Origin: Caballeronia cordobensis
GTDB taxonomy: Bacteria; Pseudomonadota; Gammaproteobacteria; Burkholderiales; Burkholderiaceae
Direction: 5' to 3'
Assembly (NCBI RefSeq): GCF_001544575.2
Contig: NZ_FCNY02000013.1
Location: 146,374-210,373 of the forward strand
Length of the DNA: 64,000 nt
Every line of letters starts with the position of its first letter. Position 1 is the stretch's first letter. This document shows positions 41,999 through 49,866 of this stretch, one piece after another. The notes under the pieces are model-generated. The model saw only the letters and a program-made list of their open reading frames with translations. It was not told where the DNA came from and did no database searches. The position numbers were made by a program, and so were the translations under genes.

Positions 41999-43296
41999 CC
42001 CCGCGCGCATCGAACCTCGCGTGGCTCGCGGTGATCGTCGCGATCGGGTTGAATCTGCGGCCGCTCTTAACATCGATCAGCCCGCTAATGGGCGTGATCC
42101 TGAACGCGACGGGGCTGTCGTTTCGCGGCGCGTCGATGCTGACCGGCTTGCCCGTCGTGGCGATGGGCGTGTGCGCGTTCGGCGCGAGCGCTCTTTCAGG
42201 CGCGATGGGCAATGCACGCGGCGTGGCGATCGGGCTGGTGGCGATCGTCGTGGCCTGCGCCGCGCGGCTCGTCGCGGGACACGCGGCGGCGCTGATCGCG
42301 AGCGCGGCCGTCGCGGGCACGGGCGTCGCGGTCATTCAGGCGCTGCTGCCCGGCGTGATGAAGACGCGTTTTTCCGCGCGCCTGCCCTTCGCGATGGGTC
42401 TCTATTCGGCGTCGATCATGGCGGGCGGCGGGCTCGGCGCAAGCATCACGCCGGCGGTCGCGTCGCGCATGTCGTGGCAGGCGGGGCTGGCTTTCTGGGC
42501 CTTGCCTGCGGCGATCGCGCTCGCGGTGTGGCTGCTGCTCATGCGCGCCGACGCGTTGCCGCGCGCTTCGTCGCCGCGCCGCGCCGCGCGCGCGCCGTCG
42601 CTCTTTTTCAATCGCCGCGCGTGGACGCTCGGAATCTTCTTCGGGCTCGTCAACGGCGGCTACACGAGCCTCGTTGCGTGGATGCCCGCGCATTACCAGC
42701 AACTCGGCCGCGGCGTGACCGAAAGCGGCGCGCTGCTCGCGATGCTCACGGTGTTTCAGGCGTCGTCCGCGCTGCTCCTGCCGATGGCGGCCGCGCGCTT
42801 CGGCGGCGGCCGCGACCGGCGTCCGTGGCTTGCGCTCGGTCTCGTCGCGCAACTGGCGGGTTTCGGCCTGTTGCTCGTCGCACCGCTTTCGTCGCCGCTC
42901 GTGGTCGTCGCGCTGCTCGGCGGCGGGCTTGGCGGCGTGTTCGCGCTCACGCTCGTGCTGACGCTCGATCACGCCGACGATCCGGAGCTCGCCGGGCGGC
43001 TCGTCGCGTTCGTGCAGGGCGTGGGCTTCGTGATCGCGGCGTTGGCGCCGGTCGTCGCGGGCGTGGTGCGCGATGTGAGCGGCGGCTTCTCGATGTCGTG
43101 GATGATGCTCGCCGCCAGCCTCGTCGCGATGATCGCGCTGAATGTCGTGTTCAGCCCGCGCAGTTATGCACGGGCGATGGCCGCGCGCGGCGAAGTCAGC
43201 GCACCGCGCGGCACGCGAAGTATTCGTCGAGCAGATCCGTCATCTGCCACACGGGGCACGGACGGCGACAATGTCCGTCGTAGCCCGCTTCCTTGA
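41995..43296 (+). CDS. MFS transporter, CynX/NimT-like
   Basis: 433 residues with about twelve membrane segments; the N-terminal GLNLRPLLTSISPLMGVI pattern is typical of the CynX/NimT (cyanate, nitroimidazole) subgroup. Coupled to the amidohydrolase by ATGA and under the same GntR-type operators, so it likely imports that enzyme's substrate. The last ~33 codons (GTRSIRRADPSSATRGTD) are hydrophilic and lie antisense to the 3' end of the convergent receiver-protein gene, a 101-bp overlap. A 3' extension by loss of an earlier stop is possible. Confidence 0.83.
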   Translation: MTPRASNLAWLAVIVAIGLNLRPLLTSISPLMGVILNATGLSFRGASMLTGLPVVAMGVCAFGASALSGAMGNARGVAIGLVAIVVACAARLVAGHAAALIASAAVAGTGVAVIQALLPGVMKTRFSARLPFAMGLYSASIMAGGGLGASITPAVASRMSWQAGLAFWALPAAIALAVWLLLMRADALPRASSPRRAARAPSLFFNRRAWTLGIFFGLVNGGYTSLVAWMPAHYQQLGRGVTESGALLAMLTVFQASSALLLPMAAARFGGGRDRRPWLALGLVAQLAGFGLLLVAPLSSPLVVVALLGGGLGGVFALTLVLTLDHADDPELAGRLVAFVQGVGFVIAALAPVVAGVVRDVSGGFSMSWMMLAASLVAMIALNVVFSPRSYARAMAARGEVSAPRGTRSIRRADPSSATRGTDGDNVRRSPLP

Positions 43297-43651
43297 GACG
43301 CGCGATCGGCTCTTCGGGCAGAAAGCCGCTCATCGCGATGACGAGGCGATGGGCGTCGTCATCGGCTTCGCGCAGTGCGCGTACGAGCGCATAGTTGCCG
43401 CTGCCGCCGACGCGCGTATCGAGAAACAGCACATGCGGCCGCCATTGCCCGACGATCCGTCCGACCGACGATGAATCGACGGCCAGTTGCGCCGGAAAGC
43501 CCTTGAGCTCGAAGAGCGACACGAGCGATGCGCCGAGCACGCGCTCCGACAGCGCCAGCAGCACGCGGCGCGATTCGGGCGGCAGACGCGATTGCTTGCG
43601 AGTCCATAGCGAGCATTGCGCCGGGCTGGTTTCGTAGGCTCGGTTGTTCAA
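43196..43651 (-). CDS. Receiver-domain-like protein, degenerate
   Basis: 151 residues, mostly one CheY-like domain. VLFLDTRVGG supplies the phospho-acceptor Asp near 78, VIAMSGFLPEEPI the Ser/Thr site near 107, but the invariant Lys is Arg in HCRRPCPVWQMTDLL, and the N-terminal acidic pair is missing (VLLALSERVLGASLV). There is no output domain. A TTG start at 43651 is the best available, with CAGGAA upstream. It may be a stand-alone receiver working without normal phosphorylation. Overlaps the MFS gene by 101 bp on the opposite strand. Confidence 0.6.
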   Translation of the reverse strand: MNNRAYETSPAQCSLWTRKQSRLPPESRRVLLALSERVLGASLVSLFELKGFPAQLAVDSSSVGRIVGQWRPHVLFLDTRVGGSGNYALVRALREADDDAHRLVIAMSGFLPEEPIARLKEAGYDGHCRRPCPVWQMTDLLDEYFACRAVR

Positions 43652-43855
43652 GGCGTTCCTGTCACCTTCGTGGAGCGGCGCGCGCCACGGTGAGGCATGC
43701 GCGCACCGGGAGCGGGCTGCGTGTCGAACCGGAATTGTGTGTAAGCGTTGCGGGGCGCGGGATTGCGAGATCCGCTGTGTTCGTGCGGAAAGCGAGGGCA
43801 GGATTTAGGCCAGGAGGGGCTCGGGCTCGGCGCGTTTGCGCTGGCTTCAGAAAGC

Positions 43856-43882
43856 AAAAAGCCCAGTCGCATAGACCGGGCT
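43856..43882 (-). terminator. Terminator of tRNA-Arg
   Basis: On the minus strand AGCCCGGTC pairs with GACTGGGCT around a five-base loop and is followed by TTTTTGC. It lies 15 bp past the tRNA 3' end. Confidence 0.85.
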
Positions 43883-43896
43883 CGAAGCGGACCACT

Positions 43897-43973
43897 TGGC
43901 CCGCCCTACACGACTCGAACGTGTGACCTACGGCTTAGAAGGCCGTTGCTCTATCCAGCTGAGCTAAGGGCGG
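43897..43973 (-). tRNA. tRNA-Arg (anticodon TCT)
   Basis: 77 nt with CCA encoded. The acceptor CCGCCCT pairs with AGGGCGG, the D stem is GCTC/GAGC, and the anticodon stem ACGGC/GCCGT encloses loop CTTCTAA (anticodon TCT, reading AGA). The T stem ACACG/CGTGT encloses TTCGAGT. All stems pair fully. Confidence 0.97.
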
Positions 43974-44074
43974 AGAACCGGAACGCGCGGCCAGGCTGAC
44001 AATCGAAACTCAGCCACGGATCGGGAAGAGACCGCGATTTTACCTCATTCGCCGCCGCGCCTGTCCCGCGTTCG

Positions 44075-44905
44075 TTACACCGGTTGCGGATGCATCATGA
44101 ACCAGCCGAAGAAGAAGATGCCCGCGATCACGCAGTACACGCCGAACGACGCGAGCTTGCCGTGCCCCTCGAAATAGCGCATCAGAAAACGCACGCTCAG
44201 ATACGCCGCGATGCCCGTCAGCACGCCGCCGAGCACCGCATCGGCCAGTTGCCCCGGCGCGTGAAAGAGCTTCGGCAATTCGAGCACGCCCGCCGCGAAA
44301 ATGATCGGCGTGCCGAGCAGGAACGAAAACTCCGCCGCCGCTTCCGCGGTGAGCCCCGCGCCGACGCCCGCGATCATCGTCAGGCCGCTGCGCGAGAAGC
44401 CGGGAATCAGCGCGCCAATCTGCGCAAGCCCGACCAGAAACGCCTGCCTGAACGTGAGCTTCTCGGGCGCGCGCGTCGCGCGGTTTCTCTGCAGGCGGTC
44501 ACCCAGCCACAGCAGCACGCCATTGACGATCAACGCCGCCGCGACGATCCGCAGATCGTGAAAAATCGCCTCCAGGCGCTTTTCCAGCAGCAGCCCGACG
44601 ATGCCCGTCGGAATCGTGCCGATGATGAGCGCCCACATCATGTGGCCGTCGTCGTTGCGGCGGCCGCCGAGCGACGCGAAAAAGCCGCGGATCAGCGCGA
44701 TCCAGCGGTCACGGAAATACCAGAGCAGCGCGATGGCCGTGCCGAGATGCAGCGCGACGAGAAACGGCAGCAATTGCGGCGCGTGCTTGTCGATATGCAT
44801 GCCGATCAGGCCGGGAACGAGCAGCGTGTGACCGAGGCTGCTGACCGGAAAAAGTTCGGTCACGCCCTGGAGCACGCTCAGAAAAACGAGAAACCACAGA
44901 GTCAC
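44075..44905 (-). CDS. uppP: Undecaprenyl-diphosphatase
   Basis: Integral membrane enzyme recycling the C55 lipid carrier for peptidoglycan and LPS synthesis; confers bacitracin resistance in some hosts. 276 residues with about eight membrane segments. ELFPVSSLGHTLLVP near 16-30 and IPGFSRSGLTMIAGVGAGL near 158-176 are the two catalytic motifs of the family. A GTG start at 44905 (VTLWFLVFLSVLQG) has AAGGA seven bases upstream; the longer frame beginning at 45067 adds a non-membrane stretch not found in the family. Confidence 0.92.
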   Translation of the reverse strand: MTLWFLVFLSVLQGVTELFPVSSLGHTLLVPGLIGMHIDKHAPQLLPFLVALHLGTAIALLWYFRDRWIALIRGFFASLGGRRNDDGHMMWALIIGTIPTGIVGLLLEKRLEAIFHDLRIVAAALIVNGVLLWLGDRLQRNRATRAPEKLTFRQAFLVGLAQIGALIPGFSRSGLTMIAGVGAGLTAEAAAEFSFLLGTPIIFAAGVLELPKLFHAPGQLADAVLGGVLTGIAAYLSVRFLMRYFEGHGKLASFGVYCVIAGIFFFGWFMMHPQPV

Positions 44906-45130
44906 GCGTCGGTCCTTTTTTGAGGAGGAGAAAGGACGCGCCGTGCAGTTCCATCCCTCGCATCTCGCGAAGCCGAAGAAGGCGGACCGGGAAGGTGGAA
45001 CAGGAGGGATAAGTCGATACGGCGCGCAAACGGGACCGATTATGCCGGTCGCGAAATCGAGCGCCAAGCGCTAACTGCACACAAAATGTATCGACAGTCA
45101 ACCGTGGGTTAAACGAACAACTATCGCAAG

Positions 45131-45165
45131 GAAAACCTAAGCCTTCCGAAAGGAATTACGCTTAG
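45131..45165 (-). terminator. Candidate terminator of the 28-residue gene
   Basis: On the minus strand CTAAGC pairs with GCTTAG, with an inner TTCC/GGAA helix, followed by GTTTTCC. It lies 38 bp past the small gene's stop and supports a separate transcript. Confidence 0.55.
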
Positions 45166-45202
45166 ACACGCCGTCGAGCGCAGCGGAACGGCGATCGCCC
45201 GC

Positions 45203-45289
45203 TCAGGCCTTCAGCTTATAGAGGAAGATTGCCGTGCTCGCGCCGAAAAGGCCGAACATCGCGACGCCCATCGCCATCGCCAGATCCAT
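45203..45289 (-). CDS. 28-residue single-span membrane protein
   Basis: Reads MDLAMAMGVAMFGLFG then ASTAIFLYKLKA and stop. Almost the whole chain is one hydrophobic helix, ending in Lys-Leu-Lys. Support for a real gene: a perfect AAGGAG six bases before the ATG and a terminator-like hairpin just downstream. It resembles small accessory subunits of membrane complexes (CydX- or KdpF-like in size and layout only), but I find no specific match. Neighbours (uppP, an aldose epimerase) give no clue to a partner. Confidence 0.6.
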   Translation of the reverse strand: MDLAMAMGVAMFGLFGASTAIFLYKLKA

Positions 45290-45474
45290 GATTACTCCTT
45301 GTCCGTCTGATTCCCAACACTGGTTCCGCATAACAACATATTGCATGACGCTTGCTCAGTCGCAATTTCCCGCAAAGGGTTTTTCCGTAGAAAATTTGAA
45401 GGCAGAATCGACGGTTCCAGCCGCGCACCATCGCATGCGCGGCGTCCAGTCCATCCACGGAGCGCACGGCCATC

Positions 45475-46377
45475 ATGTCAACGGAAACTGACGTCATCGA
45501 AATCGAGCGCGACGGCGCCGCCCTTCTGCTCGCGCCGCGCGCGGGCGGACGGCTCATGACCTGGCGCGTCGGCGGCGAGCCGGTCATCCATTGGCCAGAC
45601 GCGCCCGACTGGTCGAATCCCGCGAAAATCCGCGGCGGCAATCCGCTGCTCTTTCCGTTTCTCGGCCGGCATTTCGTCGATGGAGAAATCGGCAAATGGC
45701 GCGATCCCGAGGGCGTCGTGCACGCGCTGCCGACGCACGGCTTCGCGCGCAACCTGCCCTTCTCCTGCACACGCGACGCCGATGGCCACGGCCTGCGCAT
45801 GACGCTCGTCGACAGCGACGCGACCCGCGACGGCTATCCGTTCGCGTTCCGCTTCGAGGCGGCGTACCGCATCGTCGACGGCAACACGATCGAGGTGGAG
45901 CTCACGACGTCGAATCCGGGAGAGGTGGCGCTGCCCTACTACGCCGGGCATCACTTCTACTTCCATTTGCCGCACACGCAGCGCGGCGAAAGCAGCGTCG
46001 AGCTGCCGCGCACCGAGCGGCGCCGGCAACTGGCCGACGGCTCGATCAGCGAGGCCGAGCCGGGCCAGCCGCGTTATTCGCTGGCCGATCCGCAGATCAT
46101 CGATACGTTTCACTGCCTCACGCGCCCCTCCGACGAGCCGATGCGGCTGAAGATGCCGGGGCTCAAGCGCACGGTCAGCTTCGAGCTGGACCAGCCGGAC
46201 TCGGTGCCGTGGTATGCCGTCACGACCTGGACCGAATCGGACACGTCGGACTTCTATTGCGTCGAGCCGTGGATCGGCCTGCCCGACGCGATCCACAACG
46301 GCCGCGGGCTGCGCTGGCTCGCGCCGGGCAAGACCGAAACGGCGTCGCTCCGGCTCGTCGTCACGGCGGGCGAGTAA
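45475..46377 (+). CDS. Aldose 1-epimerase family protein
   Basis: 300 residues of the galactose-mutarotase-like beta sandwich. GGNPLLFPFLGR near 55-66, THGFARNLPF near 89 with the conserved His, YYAGHHFYFHLP near 160 with the catalytic-region His, and a C-terminal VEPWIGLPDAIHNGRGLRWLAPG with the Glu. Most similar to the YeaD/GalM-like group that interconverts anomers of hexoses or hexose 6-phosphates. Monocistronic with a 185-bp upstream gap. Substrate is not predictable. Confidence 0.83.
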   Translation: MSTETDVIEIERDGAALLLAPRAGGRLMTWRVGGEPVIHWPDAPDWSNPAKIRGGNPLLFPFLGRHFVDGEIGKWRDPEGVVHALPTHGFARNLPFSCTRDADGHGLRMTLVDSDATRDGYPFAFRFEAAYRIVDGNTIEVELTTSNPGEVALPYYAGHHFYFHLPHTQRGESSVELPRTERRRQLADGSISEAEPGQPRYSLADPQIIDTFHCLTRPSDEPMRLKMPGLKRTVSFELDQPDSVPWYAVTTWTESDTSDFYCVEPWIGLPDAIHNGRGLRWLAPGKTETASLRLVVTAGE

Positions 46378-46514
46378 GGCGCGCGGCGTCCGTTCAAAGC
46401 GTCTTTCTGTCCGGGGAAACCCGAGACGGTAAAATCCTGCCTTTCGATTCGCCGCGCAACCGTGCCGTGCACGGCTCGCGGCGGTGCTTTGCGAGGTCAG
46501 GTTTGCAAAAACGA

Positions 46515-47192
46515 ATGAGACGGCTCGTCTGCGCATCGCTCATCGCAGTGTTGGCCGCATGTGGAACGGGGCCGGTCGCGCCGGGGTTCTATCGCGTCGA
46601 GCGCGGCGATACGGTGTCGAAGATCGCGCGTGCGAATCGCACGACGGTCAACAACATCAAACGCTGGAACGGGCTCACGAATCCGGATGCCATCGAGGTC
46701 GGTCAGGTGCTGCGCATTGCGCCGCCGGCGGGCAGCGCGAGCGCGGCGGAGTCATCGGCTGCGGGCGCGGCGAGCGCGAAGAGCGAGGCGAGCGCAGAGG
46801 CGCTGTCGCAGAACAAGGCCGGGCCGGGCGTCACGCTCGTCTGGCCGGCTCAGGGCAGCGTCATTCGCGGCTTCGACGGCAAGAACTCGAAGGGCATCGA
46901 CATCGCCAATGCGGCGGGCACGCCAGTCGTCGCCGCGGCAACGGGCAATGTCGTCTACGCGGGCAATGGCCTGCGCGGCTACGGCAACATGCTGATCGTC
47001 AAACACGACGACGAGTATCTGACCGCCTACGCCCACAATCGCGCGCTGCTGGTGAAGGAAGGCCAGACCGTGCAGCAGGGCCAGCAAATCGCCGAAATGG
47101 GCGATACCGACAGCAATCGCACGATGCTGCATTTCGAGGTGCGCTACATGGGCCGCTCGACGGACCCGGCGCGCTACCTGCCGCCCCGCTGA
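46515..47192 (+). CDS. NlpD-like lipoprotein (LysM + degenerate M23 peptidase)
   Basis: 225 residues. Lipobox AVLAACG puts the acylated Cys at about residue 16; a LysM domain follows (YRVERGDTVSKIARANRTTV near 25-44). Then come an Ala/Ser-rich linker and a C-terminal M23/LytM domain near 115-225 (VWPAQGSVIRGFDGKNSKGIDIAN; ends DPARYLPPR). The zinc site is altered (KGIDIAN where active enzymes have HxGxD), as in NlpD and EnvC, so it is likely an amidase activator for cell separation rather than an enzyme. It is not next to rpoS, so it may be a second copy. A 29-bp gap leads to the next lipoprotein gene. Confidence 0.85.
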   Translation: MRRLVCASLIAVLAACGTGPVAPGFYRVERGDTVSKIARANRTTVNNIKRWNGLTNPDAIEVGQVLRIAPPAGSASAAESSAAGAASAKSEASAEALSQNKAGPGVTLVWPAQGSVIRGFDGKNSKGIDIANAAGTPVVAAATGNVVYAGNGLRGYGNMLIVKHDDEYLTAYAHNRALLVKEGQTVQQGQQIAEMGDTDSNRTMLHFEVRYMGRSTDPARYLPPR

Positions 47193-47221
47193 AGGCCGGG
47201 CGGACGTTACGAGGAAAATCG

Positions 47222-47542
47222 ATGAGTTTGACGAAGAGGATGAACACGGCCGCGCTCGGCGCGGCGCTGGCGCTGAGCGGCGCGCTCGCCGGCTGCGCGA
47301 GCGGCCCGACGATGACCTATCTGCCTTCCGGCGAGACGGGCTTCGCGATCAACTGCAGCGGCGCCGATGCGAGCACGAGCTGGGCGGCCTGCTACAAGCA
47401 GGCGGGCGAGACATGCGGCGCATATGGCTACGATGTGGTGTCGAAAGACGCGGACAACGGTGCGACGGCGGGCGGCTCGGTCGGCGGAATTTTCGGGGCG
47501 AACATCAAGACCCGCTCGATGGTGATCCGCTGCAAGCAGTGA
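47222..47542 (+). CDS. Small lipoprotein of unknown function
   Basis: 106 residues. Lipobox LAGCAS puts the acylated Cys near residue 25. The mature part has Cys residues in NCSGADAS, WAACYKQAGETCGAYGYDVV and VIRCKQ, a four-Cys pattern likely forming two disulfides, and a Gly-rich hydrophobic insert (GGSVGGIFGAN). The pattern recurs in uncharacterised envelope lipoproteins. GAGGAAAATCG precedes the ATG. Probably cotranscribed with the NlpD-like gene. Confidence 0.72.
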   Translation: MSLTKRMNTAALGAALALSGALAGCASGPTMTYLPSGETGFAINCSGADASTSWAACYKQAGETCGAYGYDVVSKDADNGATAGGSVGGIFGANIKTRSMVIRCKQ

Positions 47543-47547
47543 CGCCA

Positions 47548-47691
47548 TCAGGCGTCGGCGGTGTCGTCCTTTGAGTCTTTCGAGCGCCGCGTGCGCCAGT
47601 GTCCCGACAGCGGATCGATATGCGCGGCGAACGCAACGAGCGATGCCACGGCGAGCGGCGCGACAGCAGCGAAGAGCCAGAGCAGATTCAT
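47548..47691 (-). CDS. Possible 47-residue membrane protein
   Basis: MNLLWLFAAVAPLAVASLVA begins a single hydrophobic segment, then a charged tail (HWRTRRSKDSKDDTADA) giving a cytoplasmic positive-negative end. The ATG at 47691 has no strong ribosome site, and a longer frame exists upstream. Convergent with the lipoprotein gene five bp away. Could be a real small protein or a chance frame. Confidence 0.4.
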   Translation of the reverse strand: MNLLWLFAAVAPLAVASLVAFAAHIDPLSGHWRTRRSKDSKDDTADA

Positions 47692-47922
47692 GGCAGACAC
47701 AATTTGAAACAAGTCCGCCCGATAATACCTGCCCCGGCCACATTCTGCAGAAACCAACTGCCGCCAAACGTGCGGCAGGCAGCGCTTCGCGGTTTCGCTG
47801 TTCCCCTCGCCGCTTTTCATCCCGTTACGTGCCGAAACAACCGCATACAAAGGCGCGCGGCGGATGTCCCTAGACTGGCGTCAGCCCGTGCCCGATCTCC
47901 GCGCGAACGGGGGCGCGGGTCA

Positions 47923-47960
47923 GAAGCCCCGGTGTGCCCGCATCGGGGCTTCGCTTTTTT
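47923..47960 (+). terminator. Strong plus-strand terminator with no gene directly upstream
   Basis: Stem GAAGCCCCG/CGGGGCTTC around a 12-base loop, then GC and six T residues. No plus-strand gene ends within 380 bp upstream, so it may terminate a small RNA or read-through from 47542. Confidence 0.8.
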
Positions 47961-47969
47961 CGTGGAAGG

Positions 47970-48143
47970 TTATTGCGGCTTGGTGGACGGCGCGATCATC
48001 GATGGCGGCGTCATGTCCGTCGGCACGCCCTTGTAGTCGGGCGGATCTTGCGGCGGACGCTTCTGGTGCGCGGGCTCGGCGCATGCGCTCAGGCCGAGCG
48101 TGATGAACGCGGTGCAGAGTAAGGCGGAAACGAGACGCGGCAT
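47970..48143 (-). CDS. Small proline-rich lipoprotein
   Basis: 57 residues from MPRLVSALLC; lipobox LGLSACA with the acylated Cys near 21. The mature part is Pro-rich (KRPPQDPPDYKGVP, then TPPSMIAPSTKPQ) and presumably extended. GGGAGATTC precedes the ATG on the minus strand. Downstream of the tRNA-Pro terminator, so separately transcribed. Function unknown. Confidence 0.6.
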   Translation of the reverse strand: MPRLVSALLCTAFITLGLSACAEPAHQKRPPQDPPDYKGVPTDMTPPSMIAPSTKPQ

Positions 48144-48172
48144 GAATCTCCCGGACGGTCGTCGAAAAGACA

Positions 48173-48204
48173 AAGGGGTTACAAGCCGTAACTTGTAACC
48201 CCTT
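48173..48204 (-). terminator. Terminator of tRNA-Pro
   Basis: A perfect 13-bp stem AAGGGGTTACAAG/CTTGTAACCCCTT with a six-base loop, then TGTCTTTTC on the minus strand, 10 bp past the tRNA 3' end. Confidence 0.85.
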
Positions 48205-48213
48205 CGTGTATCG

Positions 48214-48290
48214 TGGTCGGAGCGAAAGGATTCGAACCTTCGACCCTCTGATCCCAAATCAGATGCGCTACCAGGCTGCGCTACGCTCCG
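48214..48290 (-). tRNA. tRNA-Pro (anticodon TGG)
   Basis: 77 nt with CCA encoded. The acceptor CGGAGCG pairs with CGCTCCG, the anticodon stem TCTGA/TCAGA encloses loop TTTGGGA (anticodon TGG, reading CCA), and the T arm contains GGTTCGAATCC. All stems pair. Confidence 0.97.
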
Positions 48291-48374
48291 TCGAGCCGCA
48301 GATTGTAACGTGCCCGATGCGCATCCGCAATGGCGAGTTCAGAGTTATGTTCTCATCAACCGGAGACGATCTCG

Positions 48375-48833
48375 ATGAACCTCATTCTGTGGCGTCACGC
48401 CGAAGCCGAAGACCAGGCGTCGAGCGATCTCGCGCGGCAGCTCACGCCGCGCGGGCGCAAGCAGGCGCAAGGCGTCGCCAAATGGCTGAAAGCGCGCGTC
48501 GGCGACGACGCCGTGCTGCTCGCCAGCCCCGCGACGCGCACGATCCAGACCGCCGAAGCCTTCGGGGACCGCTATCGCGTCGCCGACGAGCTCGCGCCGG
48601 GCAACGGCGCGCAAGCCGTGCTCGATGCGGCGGGCTGGCCCGACGGCATCGCGGAAACGGTCGTCGTGATCGGGCACCAGCCGACGCTCGGCCACGTCGC
48701 CGCGCTCTTGATGACCGGCCACGAAGCGGAATGGCCGATCAAGAAATCGGGCATCTGGTGGTTTCAGGGGCGCACGCGCGGCGGCGACGGCCAGGTGGTG
48801 CTGCGCGCCGTGGTCAATCCCGACCTGCTCTGA
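48375..48833 (+). CDS. sixA: Phosphohistidine phosphatase SixA-like
   Basis: 152 residues of the histidine-phosphatase superfamily. LILWRHAEAEDQ gives the nucleophile His8 in the RHG-type motif (RHA as in SixA), SPATRTIQTAEAF the second Arg, and VVVIGHQPTLGHVA the second catalytic His near residue 100. Short length and RHA rather than RHG favour SixA over phosphoglycerate mutase. In E. coli SixA dephosphorylates His-containing phosphocarrier proteins; the partner here is unknown. Monocistronic between tRNA-Pro and the acyltransferase. Confidence 0.85.
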   Translation: MNLILWRHAEAEDQASSDLARQLTPRGRKQAQGVAKWLKARVGDDAVLLASPATRTIQTAEAFGDRYRVADELAPGNGAQAVLDAAGWPDGIAETVVVIGHQPTLGHVAALLMTGHEAEWPIKKSGIWWFQGRTRGGDGQVVLRAVVNPDLL

Positions 48834-48980
48834 GCCGCAATCCGCGCCGCATTCGGGCGGCGTAAGCTCGCCGTCATGCGCGTGTCGTTTCATCGAAACG
48901 TCATTGCGATGCCATGCGAGCGTCACCGCGCATTACTACATTGGCGAGGACTTGAAGCCACGTCCTGTCGAGGAACGCCA

Positions 48981-49805
48981 ATGCAAGATTTGCCGACGCC
49001 TTTCCTGCAACTCGGAGCGTCATCGCTCTCGCTCGATTCGCGCCGCCACCTTCCGCGCCCTTCCGAAACGCATACGGGCCGCGAGCGCCTGCAAGTCGCG
49101 TGGGCGCGCGACGACGACGCCCTGCGCGACGCCCAGCGCCTGCGCTATCGCGTGTTCTCCGAAGAAATGGGTGCACGCCTGTCCGGTCCCGCCGGTCTCG
49201 ATGTCGACGCCTTCGACGCCTACTGCGATCACCTGCTCGTGCGCGATCTCGATACGCTGCAGGTGGTCGGCACGTATCGCGTGCTGCCGCCGCATCAGGC
49301 CGCGCGCATCGGCCGCCTGTACGCGGAAAGCGAGTTCGACGTGTCGCGCCTCACGCACCTGCGGCCGAAGCTCGTCGAAGTGGGCCGCTCATGCGTGCAT
49401 CCGGACTATCGCAACGGCGCGGTGATCATGTCATTGTGGGGCGGCCTCGCCGCGTACATGATGCAAAACGGCTACGAGACGATGCTCGGCTGCGCGAGCG
49501 TCGGCATGATCGACGGCGGGCATTACGCCGCGAATCTCTACACCTCGCTTCCCGCCGATGCGCTGACGGCGCCCGAATATCGCGCCTTCCCGCACACGCC
49601 GCTGCCGGTCGAGGAACTGCGCACCGGCGCGAACGTGAGCCCGCCGCCGCTCGTGAAGGGTTATCTGCGTCTCGGCGCGAAGATCTGCGGCGCGCCGGCC
49701 TGGGACCCGGATTTCAACACCGCTGACTTCCTCACGCTGTTCCGTCTGTCGGAGATCAACGCGCGCTACGCGCGACACTTCATCGGCGACATGCAGGGGC
49801 GGTAA
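48981..49805 (+). CDS. GNAT-type acyltransferase, OlsB-like (ornithine lipid synthesis)
   Basis: 274 residues from MQDLPTPF with GAGGA at the usual distance. The GNAT core is clear: LQVAWARDDDALRDAQRLRY, then YRVFSEEMG, VVGTYRVLPPHQA, EVGRSCVHPDYRNGAVIMSLWGGL (the acyl-CoA/ACP-binding signature) and LGCASVGMIDGGHYAA. This arrangement matches OlsB, which makes lyso-ornithine lipid by N-acylating ornithine, an alternative membrane lipid in many Burkholderiaceae, often made under phosphate limitation. OlsA (the second step) is not in the window. A haemolysin-like label is sometimes used for the family. Confidence 0.8.
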   Translation: MQDLPTPFLQLGASSLSLDSRRHLPRPSETHTGRERLQVAWARDDDALRDAQRLRYRVFSEEMGARLSGPAGLDVDAFDAYCDHLLVRDLDTLQVVGTYRVLPPHQAARIGRLYAESEFDVSRLTHLRPKLVEVGRSCVHPDYRNGAVIMSLWGGLAAYMMQNGYETMLGCASVGMIDGGHYAANLYTSLPADALTAPEYRAFPHTPLPVEELRTGANVSPPPLVKGYLRLGAKICGAPAWDPDFNTADFLTLFRLSEINARYARHFIGDMQGR

Positions 49806-49818
49806 AGCCCCAAAACGC

Positions 49819-49847
49819 AACAAGGCCCCGCTCGACGGGGCCTTGTT
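49819..49847. terminator. Terminator between the OlsB-like gene and ppx
   Basis: Stem AACAAGGCCCCG/CGGGGCCTTGTT with a five-base loop, between two convergent genes; A- and T-flanked on either side, so usable in both directions. Confidence 0.85.
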
Positions 49848-49866
49848 CCTTGCGGCATCGATCGAC

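Noticed and set aside
44906..45202. A leader peptide or riboswitch before uppP
   Set aside because: Apart from the terminator-like hairpin assigned to the small gene, the region shows no conserved-looking aptamer fold and no short frame with a ribosome site.
46380..46514. Earlier starts for the NlpD-like gene, including a TTG four codons upstream
   Set aside because: The frame continues through the aldose epimerase as an alternative frame; the lipoprotein signal starts naturally at MRRLVCAS.
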